From the NCBI GenBank assembly GCA_013396655.1, contig WBMV01002675.1, positions 40,928 to 104,927 of the forward strand: a DNA stretch of 64,000 bases, given 5' to 3'. The DNA comes from Campylorhamphus procurvoides (Eukaryota > Chordata > Aves > Passeriformes > Dendrocolaptidae). Within the stretch, counting starts at the first letter, position 1; each line of letters opens with the position of its first letter. The notes beneath the pieces were generated by a model. The model was not told the DNA's origin, did not search any database, and worked only from the letters and a program-made list of their open reading frames with translations. Position numbers and translations under genes: made by a program. This document shows, piece by piece, positions 1 to 10,965 of this stretch.

Positions 1-55
1 GTCCACGGAGGGGACCTGGCCACGGCCATGGCCTTCAAGCAGCCCGGGAGGGAAG
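1..55 (+). CDS. 3' part of an internal coding exon, gene unrecognised
   Basis: The window opens inside what looks like a coding exon. Frame 1 reads VHGGDLATAMAFKQPGRE and leaves one base (G) before a consensus donor, AAG|GTGAGA, at 55/56. Joined to the acceptor at 2107/2108, the frame stays open for 30 further codons and ends at a stop followed by a plausible 3' UTR. That agreement is the main reason for calling it an exon. I do not recognise the protein family. The 18 visible residues hold no diagnostic domain, and the start of the exon lies outside the window. The alternative is a chance open frame beside a GT-rich site. Confidence 0.5.
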
Positions 56-71
56 GTGAGAGGGTGACAGA

Positions 72-135
72 GGGGGGACATTGGAGGGGACCCCCGGGGG
101 AGAGGGGCGGGAGGGGGGTGAGTGGCTGGAGAGGG
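72..135 (+). other. G-run cluster just inside the intron (quadruplex-capable)
   Basis: At least six runs of three or more G (about 72-77, 86-89, 96-100, 104-107, 109-111 and 113-118) lie within 65 bases, immediately downstream of the 5' splice donor at 56. Spacing of 1-10 bases fits the usual G-quadruplex pattern. G-runs at the 5' end of short, GC-rich vertebrate introns also act as splicing enhancers. The motif is visible; the function is inferred. Confidence 0.5.
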
Positions 136-399
136 TCCCCCCACCTTAAGGAAGGGGTTGCCTGGCTGAATATCTTTAATATCCATCCTATCCCCCAAAA
201 ACCCGAGCCCGCCCGGTATTGCGATGGTCCCCGTCCAGCCCCTCCAGCCTCAGACACCGTATCGCGATTATTGTAAATTAGGAATTGTTTCTCCTCCTCA
301 TTCGCCAGCGAAGGGGGAAGATTCAGGGCGAATCCAGCGCTGTCCAAACCCCCGGGAATGCAGGAGCATTTTCCCGACATCCCCTCCAAATTAACAGGG

Positions 400-960
400 A
401 TGCCAAAGGGCCGGGAACTTTGGAATGACACAGAAAGGCAGAAGTCTTAACGAGGAATTCTTAATTTCTAGGAATTAACTAGAAATCATGAAGTCGCTAC
501 AATTATTTAACGATTTATTATTAATTATTATAAGGAACTATTACTTTAATTTGTTGCCAGACTAATAATGAATTACTTCTCTCCGAACGCTCCGCCGAGA
601 ATTCCAAAGGAGCAATTTGAGGCTGTTGAGTGAGGCTGTTCTTTTGTGTCCTGTTAATTATTTCGCCTCATTAATGGTGCTCTGTTTCCTCAATAGGCGG
701 TTTCGTTTTAAGAATCCCGATTTTTCCGCCAGGAGTATAAAATCCCCGTCGGTACTTTTGTTCTCTTCCGGCGGTATTAGACTTTCTATTATTTTAATTA
801 ATTTGCAAATAATTTCCCACTTATTAGTCCGTTTTTATGCAATTTTCTAGGGTTTTAATATTTTATTGGTTGGATTTGATTTGGTTTTTATCCTTTACCA
901 TTTCTAACTCCGTCAACCTGCCGCGAGTAATCAAGATAACACGAACAGATAATTTAAATC
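400..960. promoter_or_regulatory. AT-rich block, candidate conserved non-coding element
   Basis: An AT-rich island in GC-rich surroundings, with repeated homeodomain-type cores (TAATTA, ATTAAT, TTAATTA) at about 465-480, 510-545, 650-675 and 790-815. It contains no CR1 or simple repeat. Intragenic blocks of this kind in birds are often enhancers, but conservation cannot be judged from one genome. Confidence 0.25.
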
Positions 961-969
961 GATTTTTCA

Positions 970-1075
970 AAGGGGGGAAAAAGCGAGGGAGAAACCGAGA
1001 GCGAGAAAACAAGGGAAAGGAAAGAAGGAAGGAAAAGGAACGAAAGAAAATGAAAAATAAGGAAACAAAAAAGGG
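970..1075 (+). repeat. Polypurine (GA-rich) tract
   Basis: About 105 bases are almost entirely purine (gggggg, then mixtures such as gggaaaggaaagaaggaagg), with only a few C or T interruptions. Long homopurine tracts can adopt triplex (H-DNA) structure. Its translation is Lys/Arg/Glu-rich, which explains a short open frame here; I reject that frame as a gene. Confidence 0.75.
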
Positions 1076-2075
1076 TATAAAACGACCAAAGGCAGGAAAG
1101 CAGCCCTGGGCGTATTTAATGTAGTTTTGAGGTATTTTAAGTGACTTTTAGCCGGAGTTTTCTGATTTGCCGATTTTTAAACTGTTGTGCCCAAAGGGTC
1201 ACAGAGTTTCTCTGAACGTTTGTGGGGTTTTGTTTCATATGGGTTTTTTTATTTATTTTTAGCTTTTAAAGCTTTTTTAAAATTATTTAATTTATTTTGA
1301 ATCGGTTTTCTGGTTCTGCTACTTGTCTGGGACAACACAAATGTTGGATTATCTGGCAAAAAGCCTCCCCAGGCCCTGACCCGAGCAGAAAGAGTGGTCA
1401 CCCAGTGGGATGGACTGGGGGGCTTCCCTGCCCCTGGTCCCTGCAGGGAGTGCTGAGAGGGGGAAAAGGATGGGAAGAAGGAAGGAAATACAGACAGACA
1501 AACTCAGCCAGGCAGTTTCACCCTCTAATTTCAGACCTTTTCCAAAATGATATATTTTCACGGAAAGCCCTCCCCGGTTATCCCAGTGTCCCCGGGATAA
1601 ATATCCCCCTCCCTGAAGGCGGCTGGAGGGTGGTGCGAGGGACATTCCCATGGTCTGGGCCAGCCTTGGGTGGAGCTGAGGCTGGGCTGAAGCTCTGCAG
1701 GAGTTTCACCACCGCTGGAATGGTGTGACAGTGCCGTCCCCTTCTCCTCCCAGCACTGCTGGCACAGTCCCCTCCCAGGACATCCCAACTTTAAGGAAAG
1801 GAGTGGGAATTGTTCTGTGTGTGGATAGGACTGGCCTGGGTCCCCTCCCCAGGCAAATGCTGGCCTCTGGCGATGTCATCACCGTGGTCCCTGTCACTGG
1901 ATGCATCCCCTCTTTTCGTCCCTGTTTCTCCCGGGTACAAAGAGCCTGACAGCCCCTTTCCAAAGGGCTGCCTTCCCCAGGGGCTGGATGAGGGGCCCTG
2001 AGGGGCAAAACTCTTCTGGGGGGGCTGTTGGAGGAGGGTCTATGTGCTCGGAGTCCCTCAATCCCCTGCCTTGTT

Positions 2076-2107
2076 GTCTGGTTTTTTCCTCTCCACCTTT
2101 CCTCCAG
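2076..2107 (+). promoter_or_regulatory. 3' splice site with strong polypyrimidine tract
   Basis: About 30 bases of nearly pure pyrimidine (tctggttttttcctctcc, continuing to tttcctccag) end in CAG at 2105-2107. It is the strongest acceptor I see between the donor at 56 and the AATAAA at 2710. A weaker competitor ends near 2496. Using 2107 keeps the upstream frame open to a natural-looking C-terminus. Confidence 0.55.
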
Positions 2108-2199
2108 TCGTGGACAGAAAACCCACCAGCCCTGTGGGGAAACCTCCAGACCCTCTAAACACCATCCATGGACTCTCTATCCCCACCTCCTCATCCTAG
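2108..2199 (+). CDS. Terminal coding exon, C-terminal tail of an unrecognised protein
   Basis: In phase with the exon ending at 55, this exon completes a Val codon and adds VDRKPTSPVGKPPDP followed by LNTIHGLSIPTSSS, with TAG at 2197-2199. The tail is rich in Pro and Ser, with no domain or membrane segment, and is probably disordered. The other two frames give less protein-like products. The gene is not identified. A second possible acceptor near 2496 would give a different, very short tail (DRWMQ then stop), so the exon choice is a model built from splice-site quality and frame. Confidence 0.45.
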
Positions 2200-2735
2200 A
2201 GCCACGGAGCAGCTGCCTAGAGACAGGGACTCTTGGAATAAGCACCTGCAAACCGTACCTGAAGCCTGAAGTGCTGTGGAACTGTTCCCAGAGCGCCACT
2301 GCCACTGCAGGGACGAGGACACAGCCTGGGCAGTGAGAGGCGACTTTCTCCCGTGGCAAATTTTGGCCAGGACATTCCCAGAGTGGCACTTTACCTCCAT
2401 TGGATCGGAAAGCGGTGACAGAAGAGACTCAGTCTTTCTTCTTGATTGTTTTTTTCCCTCCTCTTACTTTCTTTGTCCTTCCCCATGTCCCTGAAGACCG
2501 CTGGATGCAGTGAGTGCGTCTGTCCCCAGGCACTGCTGGGAGCATCCCTGGTTCTGTCCCAGCCCGAGGGAGCGATTTCTGCCTTTCCCACGCTGGAGCA
2601 TCCACGCTGGAGCCCTTTCTCCATCCACCTTCCAGAGCCTCTGCCCCGGAACAGGAATGGACAAATGTGCCACAGTGTTTTACAATATATTTTTCTAATA
2701 ACAAACCTTAATAAAAAGTGACAGCCATGTGGCCA
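2200..2735 (+). other. 3' untranslated region of the terminal exon
   Basis: Non-coding sequence runs from the TAG at 2197-2199 to the expected cleavage site about 10-25 bases after AATAAA at 2710-2715. Its last 60 bases are AT-rich and contain acaatatatttttctaa, a composition typical of vertebrate 3' UTR ends; the upstream part is GC-rich. Open frames inside it on both strands are overlapping chance frames. Confidence 0.45.
2710..2715 (+). terminator. Polyadenylation signal AATAAA
   Basis: A canonical AATAAA (cttaataaaaagtgac) is preceded by a U-rich segment and followed within 20 bases by a GT-containing stretch (gtgacagccatgtgg). Position and context fit the 3' end of the gene whose terminal exon is modelled at 2108. 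Confidence 0.5.
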
Positions 2736-2745
2736 TGCCGCTGAC

Positions 2746-2768
2746 CCCCCTCCCTCCCTCCCTCCCTC
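2746..2768 (+). repeat. (CCCT)n simple repeat
   Basis: Five or so CCCT units form a run just past the putative poly(A) site. The minus strand is therefore (AGGG)n and can form a G-quadruplex. Confidence 0.85.
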
Positions 2769-3629
2769 GGGGCATCCTTGAGCACCATCACTTCTCCTGG
2801 GCTCTCCCAGCCTCAGGCAACATCTGCGAGTGGGAGGACTCTGAGGGATCTCTTGCACCCTTGGAATTGCCCTGTGCCAGGCCTGGATTTGTACCCCCAT
2901 CCCAGTGTGAGTGCATTGCAGTCCTTCTTCCTACACTTCATCCCGGGCTTCCCCTGCATCCAGGGGGTCCATGGCCTCACTGGGTGACTCCTTATGGGGC
3001 TACAGGGCAGTCCTGGTTGCCTCCCACCCACCTCACCTGGTCCCAGGGGACTGGTGGGGGCTGCCCACCCAGCAGGGCTTGTCACTCTGTCCCCCCCTCC
3101 TGCCCAGGCGGCTGGGGCGGTGCAGGACGGGCTCCCTGGGCTTTGCATTCCCTGGCTCCACCAGCCGCTGCCACTGGCGTCGGTCCCTTCATTGTCTGCA
3201 GAAGGGGAAGGTCCTCCAGCGGGGCAGGGAGGAAATATCCTGGCAGGAGAATACACGCCTGGCTTTCTGCAGAGAGGGCGCCTCTGTGGGAGGGAGAGCG
3301 GGAGCCAGAGGGATGCCAAGCACATCCCACCCCAGGAAATCAGCTTGTCTTCAACCTCGAGGTGGTAAGATTCGGGTTTGCCTCTGCCCCTGTGAAGCCC
3401 CCCGCTGAAGCCGGGCTGTGCATCCCACTGCAAAGCTTGGGGGGGAAAGGGGGGAGTTTAAGTAGGTGAGAGGATTGTCCCAGGGCAAGATCTGCTGCCA
3501 AACTGTCACTGACTGGATTCTAAAGGATGTGAGGATGGAAGAGTCACCTGAAACGAACGGCCTGCCTGGTCTTCTAGTCCTCTGCCAGGTTTATCCATTT
3601 AAAGCTGCATTCCAGTGTGTGGCAGAGAA
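2769..3629. other. GC-rich intergenic stretch, no feature seen
   Basis: GC-rich DNA with long but mutually overlapping open frames on both strands (246 codons on plus, 206 on minus). None shows a conserved domain, splice context or codon signature. Chance open frames are expected at this base composition. Confidence 0.5.
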
Positions 3630-3707
3630 GCTTTGGAGCGATGATGGACAGTAACGCCCTTAAAAGCAGCTTTGGAGAGATGATGGACAGTAACGCCCCT
3701 GAAAGCA
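3630..3707 (+). repeat. Tandem duplication, 39 bp x 2
   Basis: Two adjacent 39-bp copies start at 3630 and 3669. Each begins gctttggag, contains gatgatggacagtaacgccc and ends aaagca, with only about three mismatches between them. They do not resemble CR1 or a simple microsatellite. Confidence 0.85.
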
Positions 3708-3720
3708 GCGGGGATTGCCG

Positions 3721-3818
3721 GGTGCTGGGTTCTCAGCACCCCTGTGACCCCTCCTCTCCCAGCCCAGGCGGTGCTGGGTTCTCAGCACCCCCTGGGACCC
3801 CTCCTCTCCCACCCCCGC
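3721..3818 (+). repeat. Tandem duplication, 49 bp x 2
   Basis: Copies start at 3721 and 3770. Both begin ggtgctgggttctcagcacc and contain cccctcctctccca. Each carries a small internal inverted repeat, ggtgctg...cagcacc, so both copies could form hairpins. A single undetermined base (N) follows at 3826. Confidence 0.85.
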
Positions 3819-3825
3819 CGGCGCC

Positions 3826-3826
3826 N
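3826..3826. other. Ambiguous base (N)
   Basis: The only N in the window lies in a C/G-rich stretch directly after the 49-bp tandem duplication, where sequencing or polishing commonly fails. Confidence 0.95.
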
Positions 3827-3829
3827 ACC

Positions 3830-6800
3830 CCAGGGCAAAGGCATCCCTTTGCGGGCTCTCTGGGCACGGGCAGCCCCAGGAACGCTGCCTGAGGGCAAGG
3901 GCCGTGTCCCCAGCCCAGGGACCTCGGCCTGCAGCCCCATCCGTGCGCTGTCAGGTGGAATTTGCCACCAGAGGGAGACCCCCTTGCTCCACAGCCGCGG
4001 AAGAGGAGCCTGCTGCAGCCGCCGGGGAAGCATCACCTTCCCAGCGGGATCAGAGGGACACGTGGAGGATATTCCCAGCCCCAAATTGTAGGTATTGAGG
4101 CTGAGGGGACACAGGAGCAGCCGTGGCTTTTGTGCACTCTGCCTTCTGGTTCCTGCTCTTTTCCTGACTGCTGGACCGGCAGCAGCCTTTATTAAAAATA
4201 TGAATTTAACGGTTTGGTTTGGAGAAGAGATTTTTCTCATTAAAAAATACGACCCAAAACATGTCTCGGTGCCCAGAAGCATTTTTGGAGCGGGGAGAGC
4301 AACCAAAAAGCCAAACCTGGTGGCCTGTGCCATGTAGATCCACTGTCACCTTTTGGGACAGGTCCAGGACACCAAGGCTTGATGTTCCCAGCAAGGAGAC
4401 CCTCAAGTGGAAGCCTGGCTGGGTGGCAAACACTCTCTGTACCCGTATCCCCCTAGGAGCAGGTGGAGTCCTTCCTGGGGGCCAGCTGCCATAGGGAGAA
4501 CCCCTGGGGAAATTCAGTGCCTGCCTCATACCTCAGGTAAGTCATCCCCTGTCACAGAAAAATGCTGGGAGCAGAGACCCCAAATAAATCCTGCAGTAAA
4601 ATCAGTCCTTTAAGCATGGGGTGCTGCTCTGCCTTGCCATGAACCAGGCTCACAGCAGATTCCTGCTGCACAGGCTGACTGACATAATCCAGGGAAAATT
4701 GGACTTGATGGGAGCAGAACTTTCGAAATTGATGGCAACAAAGTGAAAGGGTGGAAACAATCTGCTCTGACACTTCTGCAGCGATGGTTTTGTCAAAATC
4801 GATACCATCCCTCCTAATATGTCAATTTTGATGAGCTGGTTCTCTCTGCCTGAAAAAGAAAAAAAAAGAAGAGGTTAAAACTGTTTCCATCAGCTCTACC
4901 TGCCCCATAAATCTTTAGCAGTGTCTGGAGAGCGTGGAGCAGGATGGAGAATGTTACAGAGCTCGCTCAGGCCTGGGCTCTGTTACTGGAGACTCGCTGG
5001 TGGACCACGGATTGATTTCCTTTCGAGCGTGCTGAGAGTCCTAAAGATTGAAACCCATCCCTCTGGTTAGGGGCAGGCTGTGCTGGGGAAGTGGCCCTTG
5101 CAGATGTTTGGCATCAGACCCTCCTCTTGCAGGGTCTGCCTTCCCATGGCCCTGAGCTTCCAGTGCTCCCCACTCTGGCTTGTGTGCCAGTGCCTGGAGG
5201 AGCTGGGAACAGGAGCTGGCTGGAGGGGGGACCTCAGAGACCAAGTGGTGCTGGTGTTGTCCTGGGAAAGAACCAGGCTCAGCATCCTATGGGTGTCCCA
5301 CATCTGGATGGAGGATCCCACAATCCTGCTGGCTGAGGACCCAGCCCTCACATGGGGGTCAGTGTTCTGTAAGTGCTACTCAGGCTGGAAAACAATTCTC
5401 CAGATTGGGACAAATCTTTGGGGTTCTTAGTAATTGAATTCTTCTCCTCCTGGAGGAACACAGGAGTTTTTGAGCTCAGCTCTCGAGAGAAGCTGCAAAT
5501 CCAACCATCATTTGCAAGGTTATAAACCTGCCCACAACTGCTTAAGTTGTGCTAGAAGAGGGGAATTTGATTCCCAGATCACTCAGGCACTTCATAACAT
5601 TTCCTCTTAGTAAACACTTTTTGGTTTAGGTGGGGGACTGGGCTAGACCAGCTCACCAGCAGGTTTCTACCAGTGCTGGTAGCCATGAGGACCTCCCCCA
5701 TAACCCTTCCTGGCTGCTCACAGCCCATGGCCAAAGAAAATCCCACCTCAGCTCATTTCACAGCTTGAGATGCCCAATAACTGTCCCAAACCAGATGAGT
5801 TTTCTAGAAGAGCATTAATTTCAGGAGGGGGTCCTGAGGTGGGGAGCCACCAGACAAAAGGTTGACTCTTACACTGACAACACCTTCTAGAGAAGAATCT
5901 GGATTATTTGCATCAGTTTGCACAAGCCCAGAGTTTTCCCAAGAATCAGAGACTGTGGTACTGAAAGTCCCCCCTTTGCTCAGTGTTTGCTTGCTGAGCT
6001 CTGCCCTTCCCTGTGGGACAGCAGTGGGATGGAATCTCTGGAGCCCTACAGAGACAAGAGTGTGTTACCCAAAAATCCCAAAAGTGATGGTAGTAATCTC
6101 CCCAGCTGTGATTCTGTCACAGGAGCCCCTGCCAATATTGGCACCTCATACAGCTGCAATCCTTCTGTTGCTTGCTTGGTGCTCCAGCTGGCTGATCCGA
6201 CAGCAAGAGGCTGGACAACAGGCTTTTATCCTCTGGAGGTGCCGAGAGAGGGCTGTGATCAGAAGGTTTAGGGGGAAACCATCAAGAAATCAGCGGCTGC
6301 CTGGGCTGGAGCTGCTGTAGGAGGAGAGCAAGAGGAGCACAGCCGTGTCCGAGTCCTGACAACTGCTCCCCTCAGTCATTTGTAGAAAGCTGGTGATGAT
6401 AAATCGAAGGAAAAAATTTCCTGAGCCCTAATTATAGTGTTACTCAGCCACTGAGAAGCTCTGTGGGTTTCAGTCTCCTTACAGAAGCTTCCAAGTCAAT
6501 GGATTTGGGAGGAAGCTGGGGAAGGAAGATCAATGACTTGCACAGGGATGACAAGTCTTTTCTTCCTTGGCTTGGTACTACTGATAGGAATGTAATATTT
6601 CCCTTGGGAAAACACCCCCCTCCCCATCCCATCCCCCACCCAGCAGCATAAATATGAAAGCACTTTTAATCTCAAAGTTATATTAACCTGGCAAGGCCTA
6701 GCAAAGCTTTTGCTGGGGCTCTCCTGGAGATAGCACTGTTTTGGCACCAGGCTCCCAGAAAGTGATGTCATCCCGAATTTATATGCCAGAGTTTTCCCTT

Positions 6801-8430
6801 TCTTCTTCAGATTTGTGGCAATGTCAAAGTTCCTCTCTGGAGCAGATCTGGTTTTAATATTTCATATTTACGTTTTTCATTTCGGGGCTGGCTGGAACCT
6901 CTTTTGGTTTCAACCTTGCAGATGCTGATGCGACGGAGGCTGGAACGAGCGAGGAAGAGGAGCTGGGGGGGATTGATGGGCAGCCTTGGCAAGTGGCCTT
7001 AAAATAGTCCCTGCTTATTTCTTAGGAGCTGTAACTGCTGTTCCTGTGCCCCTTCCCACAGGGAAGACCTTGCTTTGCCAAAAGGCAGGGCTGGTCAGCT
7101 GATCCCAGCTGGGGTGACCTTGCTGGAGCTGCCAAACCTCATGGATTCACATCAAGTCCCAGGGATGTGCAAGCCCCAAGGACCAGCCACAACCCTGCAG
7201 GACCATGCACAAGGTCCCATCATATCCATGTCCTGGGAGTGGTACCTGCTGGGAGAGGGCCACAGTGGACCTTTTGCTGATCCCAGAAGAACACAGGAGC
7301 AGAGTTTGGATCCACAGCAGCAACCCCAGCTCCTCACACTCCTCTGGCTGCAGTTGCCTGATGGTCTCTGGGCATCATCCATGGGAGAAAGCGACTGGGC
7401 TCACAGTAACCAGCAGGAAAAAAGCAGGGTGGGATCAGGCAGCTCTGGACAATCCTGGTCGCAGTTGTGCTGTGCCACAAACCCTTTTCTGCAGAAATGC
7501 TCCGAAGCCAGCAGGGCATTTGTCTTTTTTCTTCCTCGGGTTGCCAAAGAGTCATATTTTAAAGTTGGGAAGAGTTGTCAGCATCCAAGCACGGCCCCCG
7601 GAGCCGATGACGCAAATATGACAAGAAGCGAGCTCAGATTACAAATGAGGCCACTTCAAAACCTCTCCCGGCAAACTGGAGGGTTGAGGAAAGAGATGAA
7701 ATGTGCTGAGAGGAAAAAAAAAAACCCCAACAACCACCCAACAAACTGCTTCATAATCTGCTTGAAAGTGAGAATAAAATACCCTCTGGCAGGAACTCAG
7801 TCTCTTTTTTTGGCAGGAGAGCAGTACAAATTCTGTCTGTGTTCATCCCATGTCACCAGGGGAGCCAAGTGGTGACCTCCAAAGCCACATCCCTCAAGTC
7901 CAAGGCTACACCCAGAATCTCCAGCACGGAGTCCCTGTCTGTGCGTGCTCGTGGGGGCACGTGGGGTTTAGTGATACATGCAAAGGGGATCCCAGCTTGG
8001 CTCCTGGGTGGGATCCATCCTTGCAGGATGGCCCAGAGACCACCAGCAGGGCAGGAGATGAAGGTCAGACACTGCCAGTAGCCCACGGTGTGTCTGTTAA
8101 AAGATGACCAGAATTCCCTGAATTTCACCCTCTGTTTTCCTGCTGGATTGTTCACAGGATCCTTGCACAGTGTTTGCTTTTGCACCACCAGCAACTTTCC
8201 TGCCTCAAGAACATCCCCTTCTCTTCATGCCCCTTCCCCTGGGTGAAGCTGGACCACCTGGCCCTACTGGGGGCTGCCCACAGCCCCTCACCAGTCTGCA
8301 AGTCACCTGCAGGATGAACACAACCACAGGAGAAGCTCCCAGAGCCAAAACTGTCACATTTCATCCAACCCCAGCATTAAATTTCATCTTGTCCCCGAAG
8401 CAAGTAACAAAACGTCAACTTCGTGAAAAA
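3830..8430. other. Intergenic stretch with no gene or CR1 recognised
   Basis: Mixed GC/AT DNA. Visible items are short A-rich runs (about 4854-4875 and 7715-7730) and stray AATAAA hexamers without transcript context. Open frames (for example 7075-7875 plus and 3782-4333 minus) overlap others and have no protein-like features. No splice-flanked exon or RNA gene could be supported. Confidence 0.45.
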
Positions 8431-8439
8431 CTGACAAGC

Positions 8440-8990
8440 ATCTAATTGTTTTGCAAACACTACAGATACCTCTTCCATTTCAAGGAACAAGTTGCTTTTG
8501 GTTTTGGAAGAACTGAGTAAGCATGAAGATTTCCAAACTTGCTCAGATACAAAACACTATTGTTATATGGTACAGGGAAACAGCTGTGGGTTATAAGTAC
8601 CCTTAATGTGAAACTTTAACTTAAAAAAAAAACCCAGCCCAGCCCCCAAAAAAGTTAAAGGAACAGAAAACATTTCATCCATACTAATGTGAGGTTTTAA
8701 ACATATCGGCTTTTAAGTGAATTGGCCATAACCACAACAATATTTTGGGTCTGACCAGAGCATATATTGTATGCAGATGTTAATTTGGCATTTGCATGCA
8801 TGCACACAGGAAAAAACCCTTTCGAGGGGCTTCTTTTCCTTGAGTGCCTTGCGATCTGGAGTCACTTTAGCTTTACAAACTGATTATAAACACTAATTAC
8901 CTGCAAACATGCTGTTTGCCTTAATACGGGGCCTGCAGACTCAGGTTGGGCTTTATAACAATGCCGAATTTGGTTCCCCCCTCTCCCTCT
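8440..8990. promoter_or_regulatory. AT-rich block, candidate conserved non-coding element
   Basis: Repeat-free AT-rich DNA contains an octamer-type ATTTGCAT at about 8788-8798 followed by GCATGC, and a RUNX-like AACCACAA next to CAATATT at about 8730-8745. The clustering of motif types is typical of developmental enhancers. Conservation and activity are untested. Confidence 0.25.
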
Positions 8991-9402
8991 CCAGATACAG
9001 ACATTTACAACAGCAGAATGTGCTGATTTGTCAAAAATCCAAACCCCTCTGTTAACCCTCTGGCTCCCGTTCCCAGCATCGTCTGCCAGGTGAGTCTGGG
9101 ACGTTTTGGGGGGTTCCAGAGGTGCCTCTGGAGGAGCCCTGGCTGGGAGCTGTGTCCCACATGTCCCCCAGTCCATCCCTGCTCTGTGGGATGAGAGAAT
9201 CCCACGTGGAGTGTCTGCAGCTCTGGGATGCTGCTCCAGCCATAGCACCATCTCCTTGGCCCAAAATGAGGAGAATTTCCCCCAAAATGCTGCCACCCCT
9301 GTCTGTCCCCTCCTCTCTGATCCACGCTGAGCTGGGACAGAGCTCATGGCAGCCACCTTCTCTCACAGCTCTCCACTGTCCCACCAACCTTCTCTATGGG
9401 AA

Positions 9403-9465
9403 GAGCCCATGGCCTTTAAAGGTCCCTTCCCACCCAAACCATTCCATGACTCTGTGATCCCAGGG
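9403..9465 (+). mobile_element. CR1 3' end fragment (sense)
   Basis: A short match to the CR1 tail: cctttaaaggtcccttcc, then acccaaaccattcca and gactctgtgatccc. Only the last 60 or so bases remain, and the copy is severely 5' truncated. Confidence 0.75.
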
Positions 9466-10099
9466 ATGCAAAGGCCAAAGGGATAAACCCCCCAAACATT
9501 TGTGGAGCACCCTGCACTGGATCTTCGACCTTGGAAATATGGGATGAATTGAACAGTGGGATCTGCTTTGGGGGTAAAATGACAAAAAATTAAAAGAAGC
9601 AACAGGGCTGTTTCAGGATTTCCCTCCATTGTCCCTTTTCCAAAGGTGATTCCTCATCCTTAACTCCAGCCTTTGCCCTCCATCTGGGGACTGGTGAGCA
9701 AGCCACTCTATTTGCATCTCTCTTGGGTTAAGTCAGCTATTCCTACATTAAAAAAACTCAAATTAATATTGCCTGACAACAAAACTCCATTGGCAGGGGG
9801 ACCTCTGTTCCCACATTGCAGGACATTTGCTTGGCCACTGCCTGGGACCTGTGGAGAAAGGAGCTGCCTCAACTCTCCATTTCCCCTTCTCTCTGGTTAT
9901 TTTCTCATGGAATTTCCAGGGGCTGGGGCTGTGGAGGCTTGTCGGGGTTTGGGGGTGCATTGGGAGCCTCACTGCCATCACCTTGGAAGCACAAAAGGTG
10001 TTTCAGGTTGTTTCAAACCCTCATCTTCCCAGGCTTGTTCCTGTTAGTTCCTGCTCGCCTTTCATTCATCTGCAGGGAATAGGGAGGGAGTAACGTGAT

Positions 10100-10965
10100 C
10101 CAGGGCAAATATCACCCTTTAAACAGAACCACCCCATTGTGAATGAAGACTTCTGCAAAGAATGGGAAAATCGAGCTAAAGGGCTGCTAAGTAAACTCTT
10201 TTATGTGTGACATTATGCAGGCAATGGGCTTGGAGGGGAAGAGATATTTTTCATTCTCTCAGTGTTATTAATTCCACGGGCTGGAAGGGGATTGGTGCCC
10301 GGAGTGGCCGTGTGCTTCCCAGGTTAATAAATCTGCATAGGTTTATTGTGCGGGATAAAACCTATTTTCCTCAGCAAATAACCACGATCATTTGGGGTTA
10401 GAGCCATTCCTCAGGAAATGCTTTAGAAGTAACATTTTTATTGGTATCATAGGAAATTCATATGCCAAATAACATGGGGCTATAACTTTTATCTGACTTT
10501 AAAACAAAATCTGTTATCTTTTATGGCCAGTTTCATATAGTCCCACTATCAGTTTCCATAAAATTCAACAAGCATTCCTTATTCAGGCTGGAAAATCAAT
10601 AACAGAGTTGGTCGAAAAGTGAAGATGTCTTTTTTTATTTTTATTTTTTTTGCAAGCATTTTTGAAATTTCTGAATTGTTTCCATTTCAAAGCATTTGCG
10701 ACTGGCTGGTTCCTGGTGGAGAACCCGCAAATACTGTCGATAATGTTTTCTCTTGCACTGCTTTAAAATGAGCTTTTCTGAGGGTGAAATGAGCATTTAT
10801 CATGGTATCATCCACTGGAATAGCGAGTCTGCTCTTGTGAAAGGTTTTTTTTTGCCGAGTTAAAACCTGGAAACAGAACTGTTTTCACCAGGACTGCTGT
10901 TCCAGATGAATCCATAAAACTCCCCTTAATTATCACATCAGTTCATTAAATTGGTCCCTCCGGAT
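10100..10965. promoter_or_regulatory. AT-rich block, candidate conserved non-coding element
   Basis: About 860 bases without CR1 or tandem repeats. Motifs seen include a posterior-HOX-like TTTTATGGCC near 10520, a TEAD-type GCATTCC near 10573, repeated TTATTGGTAT/ATTAAT cores, and several undisrupted AT-rich stretches. The length and texture match known vertebrate non-coding elements; this is inference only. Confidence 0.3.

Larger units (their letters stand above)
56..2107 (+). other. Putative last intron
   Basis: This stretch is bounded by GTGAGA at 56 and a polypyrimidine tract plus CAG at 2107. Its first 140 bases are very G-rich. About 400-1290 is strikingly AT-rich, with many TAAT/ATTA cores, and contains a polypurine run. 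The rest (about 1300-2075) is GC-rich. I found no CR1 copy. Open frames here (for example on the minus strand at 1349-1651) show no protein-like features and are taken as chance. Confidence 0.45.

Noticed and set aside
2440..2510. Alternative acceptor near 2496 giving a DRWMQ tail, possibly followed by a donor-like GTGAGT
   Set aside because: It gives only five codons and would move the stop; the acceptor at 2107 gives a longer, more protein-like tail. Not excluded by sequence alone.
2729..3469. 246-codon plus frame and overlapping 206-codon minus frame
   Set aside because: GC-rich chance frames overlapping each other, with no domain, splice sites or upstream promoter signal.
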